Shown here: piece by piece, positions 27,206 to 36,293 of the stretch | How the letters are laid out: every line of letters begins with the position of its first letter | How positions within the stretch are numbered: the stretch's first letter is position 1 | Assembly: GCF_900452395.1 (NCBI RefSeq) | Contig: NZ_UGNV01000001.1 | Location: 1,389,501-1,453,500 of the forward strand | Source: Legionella beliardensis | GTDB taxonomy: Bacteria; Pseudomonadota; Gammaproteobacteria; Legionellales; Legionellaceae | Length of the DNA: 64,000 bases | Direction of reading: 5' to 3' | Notes under the pieces: model-generated | Told to the model about the DNA's origin: nothing | The model's database searches: none | The model's input: the letters and a program-made list of their open reading frames with translations, nothing else | Translations under genes and position numbers: made by a program

Positions 27206-28121
27206 CAGGTAAAAAATCGGTGTAAAGTTTTGCTTCTGGACTATTTGCTTCAGGCTGCCAATTGTAAAGCCAATTTACCTCAGGTGGAAGGGACATAAGT
27301 ATCGATTCTGTTCGCCCTCCTGACTGTAAACCAAACAGCGTTCCTCTGTCATAAATAAGATTAAATTCTACATAACGGCCACGACGGTATAATTGAAATG
27401 CTTTTTCGCGCGCGCCGTAAGGGTGGTCTTTGCGTTTGTTAATAATAGGTTCATAAGCTTTAATAAAATGATTACCTATGCTTTGCATGAAAGCAAAGCT
27501 ATGCTCAAAGCTTACCTCATTAAAGTCATCAAAAAATAAGCCGCCAATTCCTCGTGCTTCTTGTCTATGCTTCAAAAAGAAGTAGTCATCACACCAGGCT
27601 TTAAACTTAGGATAAAGGTGCTCGCCAAAGCTTACGCAGGCTTGTCTGGCGGTGTAGTGCCAATGCTTGCAATCTTCGAGAAAGCCATAATAGGGGGTTA
27701 AGTCAAAACCGCCGCCAAACCACCAAATAGGGGGAAAGCCTTCCTTTTCAGCAATGAAGAAACGTATATTGGCATGCGTAGTAGGAGCATAAGGATTTTC
27801 TGGATGTAGCACAATAGATACGCCTAACGCATTAAATGTTCTGCCTGCAAGCTCAGGTCGTAATGCACTAGCTGCAGGAGGTAGTTTTTCACCTGAAACG
27901 TGGGAAAAATTTACACCAGCTTTAGCAAAGACATTGCCTTTTTCCATAACACGTGTGATTCCGCCACCACCAAGCGGTCTAGTCCAAATGTCTTCATGAA
28001 AGGCTTTACCATCCATGTTACTTAACGTAAGGCAAAGGCTATTTTGCAGATTAAGTAGGTAAGTTTTCACCAATTCAATGGCATTTTCAGGCAAAGGAAG
28101 GTTATTCACAGGATTCCTCAT
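27183..28121 (-). CDS. hemF: Oxygen-dependent coproporphyrinogen III oxidase
   Basis: Converts coproporphyrinogen III to protoporphyrinogen IX using O2, a late step of haem synthesis. The roughly 310-aa product is full length, with family signatures [46 protein letters not shown] and [15 protein letters not shown], plus [21 protein letters not shown] and [17 protein letters not shown]. The start is uncertain: an ATG at 28121 has no good ribosome-binding site, while a GTG at 28109 has GAGGA five bases upstream and would remove four residues. The 3' end overlaps the convergent LplT-like gene by 23 bp. Confidence 0.96.
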   Translation of the reverse strand: MRNPVNNLPLPENAIELVKTYLLNLQNSLCLTLSNMDGKAFHEDIWTRPLGGGGITRVMEKGNVFAKAGVNFSHVSGEKLPPAASALRPELAGRTFNALGVSIVLHPENPYAPTTHANIRFFIAEKEGFPPIWWFGGGFDLTPYYGFLEDCKHWHYTARQACVSFGEHLYPKFKAWCDDYFFLKHRQEARGIGGLFFDDFNEVSFEHSFAFMQSIGNHFIKAYEPIINKRKDHPYGAREKAFQLYRRGRYVEFNLIYDRGTLFGLQSGGRTESILMSLPPEVNWLYNWQPEANSPEAKLYTDFLPAKDWLCD

Positions 28122-28289
28122 CAATCAGTTTTGCCCAATAGTACTATAGTCTGATTAAAAAACCAGAGACTTAGTAATTTTCTCGCAACATCTTCTAGGT
28201 CAGACTTTGTTTGTTTGTAAATTAGTAGTTTAATTTGCTGGCATAGCGCTTGCATCTTAAAGATTAAGTATACCATTGGAGCGCACATT

Positions 28290-28907
28290 GTGTTTGATTT
28301 AGATGGTTATCTTGAAAACTATGACGATTTAAATCAATTAGATACACAAATGCGGTTTCCTGACCAAAAATCAAATTCTTTTTTGCCGAGTGGCGATACA
28401 ACGTGGGCATTACTGACCTGGTATCATTTGAATTACATAGTGCCAGATTTTAGCAAATGCTTAGCATCTACCTTTCAATCTAACCAAGTTTTACAGGCAT
28501 CAGCGTTAGTTGGCCGTAAAGTCATTGTTACCGCAAATTATTTATTAATAAATAAAGAGCTTTCTTGCCAAATGCTTATTGAAGTCATTACCCATGTCAA
28601 TAAAGCAATGGCCGTTATCTATGATTGTACCGGCAGGATAATTCGTAAGTTGCTATTAGGAGAGCAGCCTGCTGGTTTTTTAGAATTTGAATGGGATTTG
28701 TTAAACTACCAAGGCTTACGCATCCCCCCAGGTAAGTACTTATTACAAGCCAGTGGCTTTGTAGCAGACAAGAAAATCCCACTAAAAACTCTAATCATAG
28801 CGAATGTAAATGGAGTGAATTTAGAGCAGAAAACAGGTGAAATTAAATTAAGTATTGCAGGTCTTGGTGATGTTACCCTTGAGCAAGTCGAATTCATCTC
28901 TAATTAA
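28290..28907 (+). CDS. Orphan FlgD-like hook-cap protein
   Basis: A 205-aa protein whose C-terminal two thirds read like FlgD, the cap needed for flagellar hook assembly. LQASALVGRKVIV at about 70-82 corresponds to the LQAASLVGK segment of FlgD. MAVIYDCTGRIIRKLLLGEQ, AGFLEFEWDLLNYQGLRIPP, GKYLLQASG and IANVNGVNLE follow in FlgD order, and LSIAGLGDVTLEQVEFI matches its end. The N-terminal part is diverged and lacks the usual LLVxQLxxQDP motif. No flagellar gene is nearby, whereas flgD normally sits in the flgBCDE operon. The start is a GTG at 28290 with GGAG eight bases upstream. It may be a paralogue with a changed role, or the only copy displaced. Confidence 0.7.
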   Translation: MFDLDGYLENYDDLNQLDTQMRFPDQKSNSFLPSGDTTWALLTWYHLNYIVPDFSKCLASTFQSNQVLQASALVGRKVIVTANYLLINKELSCQMLIEVITHVNKAMAVIYDCTGRIIRKLLLGEQPAGFLEFEWDLLNYQGLRIPPGKYLLQASGFVADKKIPLKTLIIANVNGVNLEQKTGEIKLSIAGLGDVTLEQVEFISN

Positions 28908-29033
28908 CTTAAATTTGTCATGCCCGTGTGGCATTGTTGCGTGGATCAACTAAGCGGCTTATATTATTAATTAAAGGTTAAACAACCTAGTCAGCTTGGC
29001 CTTAAAACCGCCAGTTGCTTTAATCCATTCGCT

Positions 29034-29130
29034 CGTCTTTGCGAGCGCAGCGAAGCAATCCAGGTCAGATGTTGTAAGTAGCACTGTTCTGGATTGCTTC
29101 ACCTTTACGGTGTAAAGGTTCGCAATGACG
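29034..29130. repeat. REP-like inverted repeat
   Basis: CGTCTTTGCGAGCG..GAAGCAATCCAG on the left is mirrored by CTGGATTGCTTC..TTCGCAATGACG on the right. The two imperfect arms of about 30 bp lie around a 26-bp centre. One arm alone occurs near 16130. Repeats of this kind (GCGAGC..GAAGCAATC) are widespread between genes in Legionella and other bacteria. Confidence 0.8.
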
Positions 29131-29158
29131 GGGTGTTTTAGCAAGCACTCCAGATACC

Positions 29159-29233
29159 GTAGCCTGGCTGCAAGCAAGCGGGGATTAAATCTTAGTTACC
29201 TAACCAGATCCCAGCTGCTAGCAGCCGGGCTAC
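29159..29233. repeat. GTAGCCTGGCTGC palindromic repeat, copy 3
   Basis: GTAGCCTGGCTGC at 29159-29171 pairs with GCAGCCGGGCTAC at 29221-29233 with one mismatch. It belongs to the same family as the elements at 13400 and 17427 but has a different interior. It stands directly after the REP-like repeat in the 573-bp gene-free stretch 28908-29480. The rest of that stretch shows no gene. Confidence 0.75.
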
Positions 29234-29480
29234 AAGGTCGCTTTGACCATGCAACAAAGCCACGCGGAGATGACAATACAGGAAAGCTGTATAAAGCATT
29301 ATCGAATGATCATTTTTATATTACTAAACGAATGTCATCTGCCAAAATGAGCAGTCATTATACTGAATCTAAGTTAAAAAGCTCTCTTAAATAAATAGTT
29401 GAAACTATTTATTTTTTAAACCTTATCGTCTAAAAAAAATTAAGATAGTATAAGCAAATTCTAAATAATTGTGAGTTATA

Positions 29481-30773
29481 ATGGCTGAGCCGGTAATTCA
29501 TTGTCCAAGTTGTAAAAATGAAGTCAAGTTAACTGAATCATTAGCTGCGCCTTTAGTCGAATCAATAAAAAAACAATATCAATTAGAATTGGCTCAAAAA
29601 GATTTAGCTATCGCCAATCGCGAAGAAATTTATAAAAGGAAAGAAGAACAATTAAAAGAAGCACAAAAAAAGCTCAATGAACAGATCGAAACGCAAGTCC
29701 AAGAGCAACTCAAGAAGGAACGCAATATTGTTGCTGCTGAGGAAGCAAAAAAGGCAAGGCTTGCTTTAGGAAATGAATTAGAAAGTAAAGCAAGTGAGGT
29801 CATGGAGTTACAAGCTATTCTAAAAGCGCGGGAAGAAAAGCTCGCTGCTGCACAAAAAGTTCAAGCTGATTTGCTAAGACAGCAGCGCGAGCTTGAAGAT
29901 GCTAAGCGCGAAATGGATTTGACGATAGAAAAAAGTATTCAAGAAGGTTTAGCTGAAATTAGAGAAAAAGCGAGACGTGAAGCTGAAGGGGCATTGCAAC
30001 TTAAAGTACAAGAAAAAGAAGAGACAATTCTTGCCATGCAAAAGCAAATTGAGCAATTGAAACAAAAAGCTGAGCAAGGCTCGCAGCAATTACAAGGTGA
30101 AGTACAAGAATTAATGTTAGAAAACATGTTGCAGGCTAAATTTCCAACTGATGTAATTGAATCTGTGCCTAAAGGTGAATTTGGCGGCGATATTCTACAA
30201 CGTGTGTTTGCTTTCAATGGCCAAGATTGTGGCACTATTTTATGGGAATCAAAGCGTACCAAACATTGGAATGAACAATGGCTCACGAAATTACGTGATG
30301 ATCAACGTGCTGCCAAAGCTGAAATTTGTGTCATTGTCAGTCAGGCCTTGCCTGTAAATGTCGAAACATTTGAACAAATAGATGGCGTTTGGGTCACTCA
30401 TCCCCGAGCAGCCTTTCCTGTTGCTATGGTGTTAAGACAAACACTTTTAGACATTGCTATGGTTCGTAAAGCATCAGAGGGTCAGCAAACTAAAACCGAA
30501 CTAGTCTATCAGTATTTAACTGGTCCCCGTTTTCGCCAGCGCATTGAGGCGATTGTAGAAGCCTTTTCTGCCATGCAAACTGATTTAGATAAAGAGCGTA
30601 AAGCCATTCTTAAGCAATGGGCTAAGCGCCATGAACAAATTGAGCGCGTTATGCTAGCAACTGTTGGCATGTATGGCGATCTTCAAGGTATTGCAGGTAA
30701 ATCACTGCAAGAAATAGCTGGTTTAGATTTTGCTGCTTTAGAAGACGATAAGACAGTAGAAGTGATTCTTTGA
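29481..30773 (+). CDS. DUF2130 protein with coiled coil and nuclease-like domain
   Basis: A 430-aa protein of the DUF2130 family, function unknown. The N-terminus has CPSCKNEV, a possible half zinc site. Residues about 25-215 are a long coiled coil rich in Lys, Glu and Gln. The C-terminal domain starts near 225 and contains FGGDILQRVF, then GTILWESKRTKHWNEQWLTK. The spacing of the Asp, Glu and Lys (GD, then WESK) fits a PD-(D/E)xK nuclease active site. ETFEQIDGVWVTHP and YQYLTGPRFRQRIEAIVEAF are typical family segments. It is a single gene between repeat-rich spacers. DNA binding or cleavage is inferred from the motif only. Confidence 0.85.
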   Translation: MAEPVIHCPSCKNEVKLTESLAAPLVESIKKQYQLELAQKDLAIANREEIYKRKEEQLKEAQKKLNEQIETQVQEQLKKERNIVAAEEAKKARLALGNELESKASEVMELQAILKAREEKLAAAQKVQADLLRQQRELEDAKREMDLTIEKSIQEGLAEIREKARREAEGALQLKVQEKEETILAMQKQIEQLKQKAEQGSQQLQGEVQELMLENMLQAKFPTDVIESVPKGEFGGDILQRVFAFNGQDCGTILWESKRTKHWNEQWLTKLRDDQRAAKAEICVIVSQALPVNVETFEQIDGVWVTHPRAAFPVAMVLRQTLLDIAMVRKASEGQQTKTELVYQYLTGPRFRQRIEAIVEAFSAMQTDLDKERKAILKQWAKRHEQIERVMLATVGMYGDLQGIAGKSLQEIAGLDFAALEDDKTVEVIL

Positions 30774-30846
30774 TCATATAAAGAAGTATTTATAACCGTA
30801 GTTTGGGCCACTCGGCCCAACAAATGATTTCAATTCCAAGTTGTAG

Positions 30847-31104
30847 GTCGGGCCTTTGGCCTATAGCCGTCAGGCTAAGCAAATAGCTCTCTTAGAACCG
30901 TAGAAAATAATATGCTTAGAGTACTTACGGCCTCGCAGCAGAGGTAAGTTTGGGCGCTTTTTGGAACGTGGTTGTGCATGGATGCACAACATCGAGCCGC
31001 ATGGACGGTTTTGGCGCTTCCAAAAAGTGCCCAAACTTACCTCTGCCTGCATCGATCTTGACTCTTGGCCGCTTAGCCTGACGGCCATGGGCCCTTGGCC
31101 CGAC
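30847..31104. mobile_element. 258-bp nested palindromic MITE-like element
   Basis: Outer inverted repeats of about 34 bp: GTCGGGCCTTTGGCCTATAG at 30847 is mirrored by the sequence ending CCCTTGGCCCGAC at 31104. Both arms contain GCCGTCAGGCTAAGC or its complement. A second, nearly perfect inverted repeat of 29 bp lies inside: GCAGAGGTAAGTTTGGGC at 30938 and GCCCAAACTTACCTCTGC to 31046. At the centre is GTTGTGCAT/ATGCACAAC (30971-30990). There is no coding potential. The element fills the gap between the DUF2130 gene and the helicase gene. A small TTGGGCC/GGCCCAA stem at 30803-30820 precedes it. Confidence 0.7.
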
Positions 31105-31116
31105 GCTTCGCTCTAA

Positions 31117-32355
31117 TTATTTAAACGGATATCGACCTTTATTTTTTCGCTCCATTTTAGAATGTTCATGAGCTTTTCTCGCTTTTACTGCAGATGCTTT
31201 AGGCGCTTGTGTAGGAAGGCGATGGTTAGGTTCAAAATCATCGACCTCTATTCGTTTAAGGCGATGATTAATTACTTTTTCAATAGCTTGTAATTGTTTA
31301 AATTCATCAGCGCACACTAACGAGACAGCTAGGCCTTGATGACCCGCGCGCCCAGTACGGCCTATACGGTGTACGTAGTCATGAGGTACATCAGGTAAAT
31401 CAAAATTAACCACTAAAGGCAATTGCTCAATGTCAATTCCCCGTGCTGCAATGTCTGTGGCAACCAAAATTTGTACTTTGCCATTTTTAAAATCATTCAG
31501 TGCTTTAATGCGTTGGGGCTGGCTTTTATTACCATGAATAGCTAACGCTGGAACATTGGCTGAAGTTAAACCTTTAACAAGCTTATTAGCGCCATGTTTG
31601 GTGCGCGAAAAAACAAGTGCTTGCTGCCAATTTTCTTTGTGAATTAAATGACAAAGTAGGGCTGTTTTTCGTGCTTTATCGACAGGGAAAATAATCTGAT
31701 TGACCTTAACTGCAGTGGCATTACGAGTAGCTACCGAAACTTCAACGGGATTTACAAGCAATTTTTTCGCTAATTTTCGAATATCATCTGAAAAAGTGGC
31801 TGAAAATAATAAATTTTGTCGTACACGCGGCAGTAATGCAATAATCCGTTTAATATCGTGAATAAATCCCATATCCAACATGCGGTCTGCTTCATCTAAA
31901 ACCAAGGTTTGAATATCGGTAAAATGAATGGCATTTTGCTGGTGTAGATCAAGTAGCCGACCTGGGGTAGCTACCAATATTTCAACACCTTCTTGTAATG
32001 CTGCTATTTGAGCGTTAATTTTAACGCCACCGTAAACGACTGCTGAGCGAAGCTTAAGGTGCTGGCTATATTGCACCACATTGGTATGTATTTGAATTGC
32101 TAGTTCACGCGTAGGTGTTAATATCAGAGCTTGTGCCTGCTTTGCTTTTGCCTGCGGCTTCTCGGTTAATTTTTGTAAAATTGGCAGAGTAAAGGCTGCC
32201 GTTTTTCCTGTACCAGTTTGTGCTGATGCTAACAAATCAACGCCTTTTAATATGAAAGGAATTGCTTTTTCTTGTATGGGTGAAGGTGTTTCATAGCCTT
32301 GTTCACGAATTGCGCGCAACAAAGGTTTTATTAAATTTAAATTTTCAAAACTCAT
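31117..32355 (-). CDS. rhlE: DEAD-box RNA helicase (RhlE-like)
   Basis: ATP-dependent RNA helicase, 412 aa. All core motifs are visible: the Q motif ([14 protein letters not shown]), [18 protein letters not shown] (motif I), PTRELAIQI (Ia), VATPGRLLD (Ib), [13 protein letters not shown] (II, DEAD), LLFSATF (III), [12 protein letters not shown] (V) and [12 protein letters not shown] (VI). The short basic tail ([18 protein letters not shown]) fits RhlE, which acts in ribosome assembly and RNA turnover. A TTG at 32373 extends the frame; I prefer the ATG at 32355, which gives the usual N-terminus MSFENLNLI. The MITE-like element lies 12 bp beyond the stop. Confidence 0.93.
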   Translation of the reverse strand: MSFENLNLIKPLLRAIREQGYETPSPIQEKAIPFILKGVDLLASAQTGTGKTAAFTLPILQKLTEKPQAKAKQAQALILTPTRELAIQIHTNVVQYSQHLKLRSAVVYGGVKINAQIAALQEGVEILVATPGRLLDLHQQNAIHFTDIQTLVLDEADRMLDMGFIHDIKRIIALLPRVRQNLLFSATFSDDIRKLAKKLLVNPVEVSVATRNATAVKVNQIIFPVDKARKTALLCHLIHKENWQQALVFSRTKHGANKLVKGLTSANVPALAIHGNKSQPQRIKALNDFKNGKVQILVATDIAARGIDIEQLPLVVNFDLPDVPHDYVHRIGRTGRAGHQGLAVSLVCADEFKQLQAIEKVINHRLKRIEVDDFEPNHRLPTQAPKASAVKARKAHEHSKMERKNKGRYPFK

Positions 32356-32736
32356 GTAGTTTTCTCGTTTCAATCAGACATGTTCAATATAAATTAGTTC
32401 ATAATCGCTCTTTCTAGCTCTTTACTTAAAAGGCATGGAAAGTAGCGTCGTAAGAATAATATCTAGTGGTTAATCATAAAATAGAAAGCAACTATTTAGT
32501 CGCTTTGAAGGTTTTTATAAGGGCTTTTCTCAAAGATAATTAAAGAACTTCAATGTCTTGTGGTCCATTTTGGCCTTGCTAAACCATTAAACCTTTTAAG
32601 AGATTTATTTGACCTGTCTTTTTATTAAAAGCTAATTATAACAAATTTTTAATGGTTTAAATAGTAGCATCTAGCTTGCTAGCACCGCTGACAGCTACTA
32701 TTCATGCGATAGATAACTTTATTACCCAGCTTGGCA
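32356..32736. other. Intergenic region with a 12-bp inverted repeat
   Basis: TAAACCATTAAA at 32580-32591 and TTTAATGGTTTA at 32648-32659 are perfect inverted copies 56 bp apart. Otherwise an AT-rich spacer holding the helicase promoter. I see no gene. Confidence 0.4.
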
Positions 32737-33423
32737 TTAAGATTTTAAATTATATAAAATTCGTTTCGCTTCTTCAGTTAAAACAGGATCTACTTTTATA
32801 TCTTGTGCTTTTTCATAAGCTCGCTGAACAGCGGGTCTTGCTTGTATTCTTAAAAACCATTGTTTTAAATTGGGAAAATCATCTAAATTTTGGCTTTGTT
32901 TTTCAAAGGGAACAATCCAAGGGTAACAAGCCATATCAGCAATGGAGTAATCACCGGTAATGTAATCACGATTTGTTAATTGTTTATTTAAAACCCCATA
33001 CAAACGAGTTGTTTCACGGATGTAGCGTTCAATTGCATATTGCAGTTTATCGTCTTCTTTAAATTGGCTGAAGTGATGATTTTGGCCAGCCATAGGGCCT
33101 AAGCCTGCTACTTGCCAAAATAGCCATTGCAAGGCTTCATAACGAGAGTAAAGGTCTTGTGGTAAAAAATGGCCTGTCTTTTCTGCTAAATAAATTAAGA
33201 TTGCACCGGATTCAAAGATAGCTAAAGGTTTTCCGTCTTTTATAACGTCATGATCAACGATAGCTGGCATGCGGTTATTAGGGGAAATTGATAAAAAATG
33301 CTCGCTAAACTGGTCACCTTTCGTAATGTCTATAGGCTTAATTTCATAGGGTATGCCGCATTCTTCTAAAAAAATGGTAATTTTATGTCCATTTGGCGTC
33401 GGCCAATAGTAAAGGTCTATCAT
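32737..33423 (-). CDS. Glutathione S-transferase (YfcG/Ure2p-like)
   Basis: A 228-aa cytosolic GST. The thioredoxin-like N-terminal domain reads IDLYYWPTPNGHKITIFLEE, with the TPNGHK segment typical of the Nu-class/YfcG disulfide-bond oxidoreductases, followed by SPNNRMPAIVDHD (cis-Pro) and IFESGAILIYLAEKTG (glutathione gamma-Glu site, ESGAI). The C-terminal helical domain has GDYSIADMACYPWI, the usual N-capping box. Two adjacent ATGs occur; AAAGGAAA favours the second at 33423. It is probably a glutathione-dependent thiol-disulfide enzyme. It is divergent from the phosphomannomutase gene. Confidence 0.92.
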   Translation of the reverse strand: MIDLYYWPTPNGHKITIFLEECGIPYEIKPIDITKGDQFSEHFLSISPNNRMPAIVDHDVIKDGKPLAIFESGAILIYLAEKTGHFLPQDLYSRYEALQWLFWQVAGLGPMAGQNHHFSQFKEDDKLQYAIERYIRETTRLYGVLNKQLTNRDYITGDYSIADMACYPWIVPFEKQSQNLDDFPNLKQWFLRIQARPAVQRAYEKAQDIKVDPVLTEEAKRILYNLKS

Positions 33424-33605
33424 CATTTTCCTTTTATTTTTGTATAAAAATTTGTCATCTATGAACTATAGTAAAAAGAACTTACATTGTTATCATTGAT
33501 AATGACGTAAATGAGCAAATGTATCAAATTAATCATTAATAACTAAGGCTATTAATTAAGTAGCTAGCATGGTGAGATTAATTTTTATTGTTTTAGGAGG
33601 TTGTG

Positions 33606-34994
33606 ATGCACTATCGAGCTAAACAAATAAATCAATCGGTATTTTGTGCTTACGATATACGCGGCATCATTGATGAAAATTTTGATGAGCATGCTTTTTA
33701 CAGTATTGGTCGTGCTATTGGTTGCCGTTTACATGCTTTAAATCGTCAAAAAATAATTGTTGCTCGCGATGGTCGTTTAACAAGTATGGGTTTATCAGCG
33801 GCTTTAAAGCAAGGACTACTCGATAGTGGCATAACGACGATAGACATAGGTGAGGTGCCTACGCCAGTGATGTATTTTGCCACATTTAAGTATGGCGTTG
33901 ATAGTGGGGTTATTGTAACGGGAAGTCATAATCCTGCCGATTATAATGGGATTAAGATTGTTTTAGCGGGTAAAACCTTAGTTCAAGAAGATATTAATAT
34001 ACTCTATAATCTTGTCTTAAATCAGACATTTATTAACGGCCAGGGTCAATCTGATTATTTGGATGTTGTTCCTGATTATATAGAGCGTATTCTTAACGAT
34101 GTTGTATTAAGGCGCCGCTTAAAAGTGGTTGTTGATTGTGGCAATGGGGTAGCTGGCGGAATTATTCCACAACTTCTGCAAAAGCTAGGTTGCGAGGTTA
34201 TCTCGCTTTATTGTGATGTCGATGGCCGTTTTCCTAATCATCATCCCGATCCATCCATTGAAGAAAACTTAGTAACGTTGCAACAAACCGTTCTCCAAAA
34301 TCAAGCAGACATTGGGCTTGCGTTTGATGGGGATGCTGATCGATTGGGTGTGGTAACTAACACAGGTAAAGTAATTTGGCCTGATCGCTTAATGATGCTT
34401 TATGCTCGTCACCTTTTAAAATCTAAACCGGGCGCTACCATTGTTTATGATGTGAAATGCTCGTCGCATTTAACAGATGTGATTACCGCTGCTGGCGGAC
34501 AGGCTCATATGTGTCCAACAGGACACTCAATTGTTAAAGGCGTAATGAAAAGTACGCAAGCAGCGCTAGCAGGTGAGATGAGCGGCCATCTTTTTTTTAA
34601 AGACAGATGGTATGGTTTTGATGATGCGCTGTATAGCGCTTGTCGTTTATTAGAAATAATTAGTGAGAATCCTTTATCAGCAGACGCGCAATTTCTTACA
34701 GTTCCTGATAGCGTAAATACGCCTGAGATTAAAATTCCTATTAGTAATAGTCAGAAATTTAACTTCATGCAACAATTTATTGAACATGCTGTATTTGATG
34801 CTATCAGAAAAATAAAGATTGATGGTTTGCGAGTTGAGTTTGAGCATGGTTGGGGGCTTATACGTGCTTCTAATACCACACCTTGTCTAGTCGCGCGTTT
34901 TGAAGCTCGAGACCACCTTAGTTTAAAAGCAATTCAGGAATTATTTAAGCAGCAATTGCATAGTATTGCAAAAGATCTTGTTATTCCTTTCTAG
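33606..34994 (+). CDS. Phosphomannomutase/phosphoglucomutase
   Basis: Interconverts hexose 6- and 1-phosphates; here probably mannose 6-phosphate to mannose 1-phosphate for GDP-mannose. The 462-aa product matches the AlgC/ManB type. Its four domains are marked by VFCAYDIRGIIDENF, the active-site serine loop TGSHNPADYNGIKI, the metal site AFDGDADRLGVV, the sugar-specificity loop GEMSGHLFFKDRWYGFDDA, and RASNTTPCLVARFEA (phosphate site). AGGAGG lies five bases before the ATG at 33606. It precedes the GDP-mannose pyrophosphorylase and glycosyltransferase genes, which suggests supply of an activated mannose donor to this locus. Confidence 0.94.
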   Translation: MHYRAKQINQSVFCAYDIRGIIDENFDEHAFYSIGRAIGCRLHALNRQKIIVARDGRLTSMGLSAALKQGLLDSGITTIDIGEVPTPVMYFATFKYGVDSGVIVTGSHNPADYNGIKIVLAGKTLVQEDINILYNLVLNQTFINGQGQSDYLDVVPDYIERILNDVVLRRRLKVVVDCGNGVAGGIIPQLLQKLGCEVISLYCDVDGRFPNHHPDPSIEENLVTLQQTVLQNQADIGLAFDGDADRLGVVTNTGKVIWPDRLMMLYARHLLKSKPGATIVYDVKCSSHLTDVITAAGGQAHMCPTGHSIVKGVMKSTQAALAGEMSGHLFFKDRWYGFDDALYSACRLLEIISENPLSADAQFLTVPDSVNTPEIKIPISNSQKFNFMQQFIEHAVFDAIRKIKIDGLRVEFEHGWGLIRASNTTPCLVARFEARDHLSLKAIQELFKQQLHSIAKDLVIPF

Positions 34995-35042
34995 CAAGAA
35001 TTGGGTTTAGATTAATAAATAAGAATATATAAAAGTAGTCTT

Positions 35043-36212
35043 CTATAGCCCTTTGTAAAGGGCCTCATAACGAGCTAACGTATTTTTGATATCATGCTGT
35101 GCTGCCATTTCAAAGCTTGCTTGGCCCATTTTTAAGCGTAATGCTTCCGATAAGTTCTTTATTATCTCTATTTTTTCAGCCAACTCAGAACTATTTCCTG
35201 GTTGAAAAAGGTAGCCATTTTTACCTTCTATAACTAAGTGAGGAAGCGCTAAAGCATCGGCTAAGATAACCGGTAAAGAAGCGGACATTGCTTCTAATGT
35301 TGCCAGGGATTGTAACTCGGCTGTGCTCGGCATACAAAATAGAGATGCTCGAAGATAGGCTTTACGTAAATCCTCTTCACTAATTACACCTAGAAATGCT
35401 ACTTTATCAGCAATATTTAAGCTTTTTGCCAGGTTTTTTAATTTATCACAAATTTCGCCATCGCCTACTATTTCTAAATAGATATTTAAATGAGATGGTG
35501 ACTTAGCAATAGCCTTAATGAGTATATCAATATGCTTTTCCTCAGCGATCCTGCCTACAAAAAGAACGATAAATTTATTATTTTTATCAATATACTCATT
35601 AGGCTTTAATTGATAGTGTTCTGAATTAATGCCGTTTGAAATAGTGATTATTGGTAAATTTAATTCCTTACTAACAGACTTTGCCGCTAAATCAGTAGGC
35701 ATAGTAATAGTTTGAACTTTGCTTAATACATTACGCATATCATAAAATAAGTATCTAATTAGCAAATTAATCAGCCAATTTGGTAGCGGTAAATAAGGTA
35801 TAATATTTTCTGGCACGACATGGACGGTGGCTATGATAGGTATCTGACGACGGTTAGATTCCTTGATAGCTAATCTACCAATTGTAAAATGACATTGAAT
35901 ATGTACTACATCCGGTTGCACTTGGTCAAAAATCTTTTTTACTTCTTTTTTAATTTGCCAAGGAAAACACATACGAAAAGTAGAGTGAGTCAGTATAGGG
36001 TGAGAACGTAAACGATATTCTGTGACGCCATGATTAGATGTGCTAAAACTTTTCCCTTTTTCACTAGCAGGCGCAATGACATAAACATCATGTCCTAACT
36101 GGCATAAGCCTTCTGCCAAACGTTGGCCAAAGCGTGCAGCGCCATTAATTTCCGGAGGATAAGTCTCAGCTACAATAATAATTTTTAATTTTTGCTTAGC
36201 AGTGCTAGACAT
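35043..36212 (-). CDS. Glycosyltransferase family 4 (copy A)
   Basis: A 389-aa GT-B fold retaining glycosyltransferase. The N-terminal half has VAETYPPEINGAARFGQRLA, the acceptor-side glycine loop, and VHIQCHFTIGRLAIKE. The C-terminal half has VLFVGRIAEEKHIDILIKAI and the donor site FCMPSTAELQSLATLEAMSA, where the usual ExxGxxxLEAM appears as ELQSLATLEAM. This resembles PimB-like GDP-mannose-dependent mannosyltransferases. It is a clear paralogue of the gene at 40792-42027. No signal or membrane segment is seen, so it acts at the cytosolic face. It is divergent from manC with an 81-bp gap, so the two promoters overlap. Mannosyl transfer is inferred from neighbours. Confidence 0.9.
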   Translation of the reverse strand: MSSTAKQKLKIIIVAETYPPEINGAARFGQRLAEGLCQLGHDVYVIAPASEKGKSFSTSNHGVTEYRLRSHPILTHSTFRMCFPWQIKKEVKKIFDQVQPDVVHIQCHFTIGRLAIKESNRRQIPIIATVHVVPENIIPYLPLPNWLINLLIRYLFYDMRNVLSKVQTITMPTDLAAKSVSKELNLPIITISNGINSEHYQLKPNEYIDKNNKFIVLFVGRIAEEKHIDILIKAIAKSPSHLNIYLEIVGDGEICDKLKNLAKSLNIADKVAFLGVISEEDLRKAYLRASLFCMPSTAELQSLATLEAMSASLPVILADALALPHLVIEGKNGYLFQPGNSSELAEKIEIIKNLSEALRLKMGQASFEMAAQHDIKNTLARYEALYKGL

Positions 36213-36293
36213 TTTGTAAGTAGTTGGCTAAAAAACCTTATCTCTAAATATAGCTTATAATAATTATTATTTACCTACCTATCAGGATGCTTG

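Noticed and set aside
29125-29394. An 89-codon open frame on the plus strand after the REP-like repeat
   Set aside because: Its first half is translated repeat sequence (29125-29233), and the composition is not protein-like. No good start site.
30870-31088. A 72-codon open frame on the minus strand inside the MITE-like element
   Set aside because: It lies wholly within inverted repeats, has no ribosome-binding site and looks like chance coding in GC-richer palindromes.
32676-32960. A 94-codon plus-strand frame overlapping the GST gene
   Set aside because: It is mostly antisense to the GST coding sequence and has no recognisable motif.
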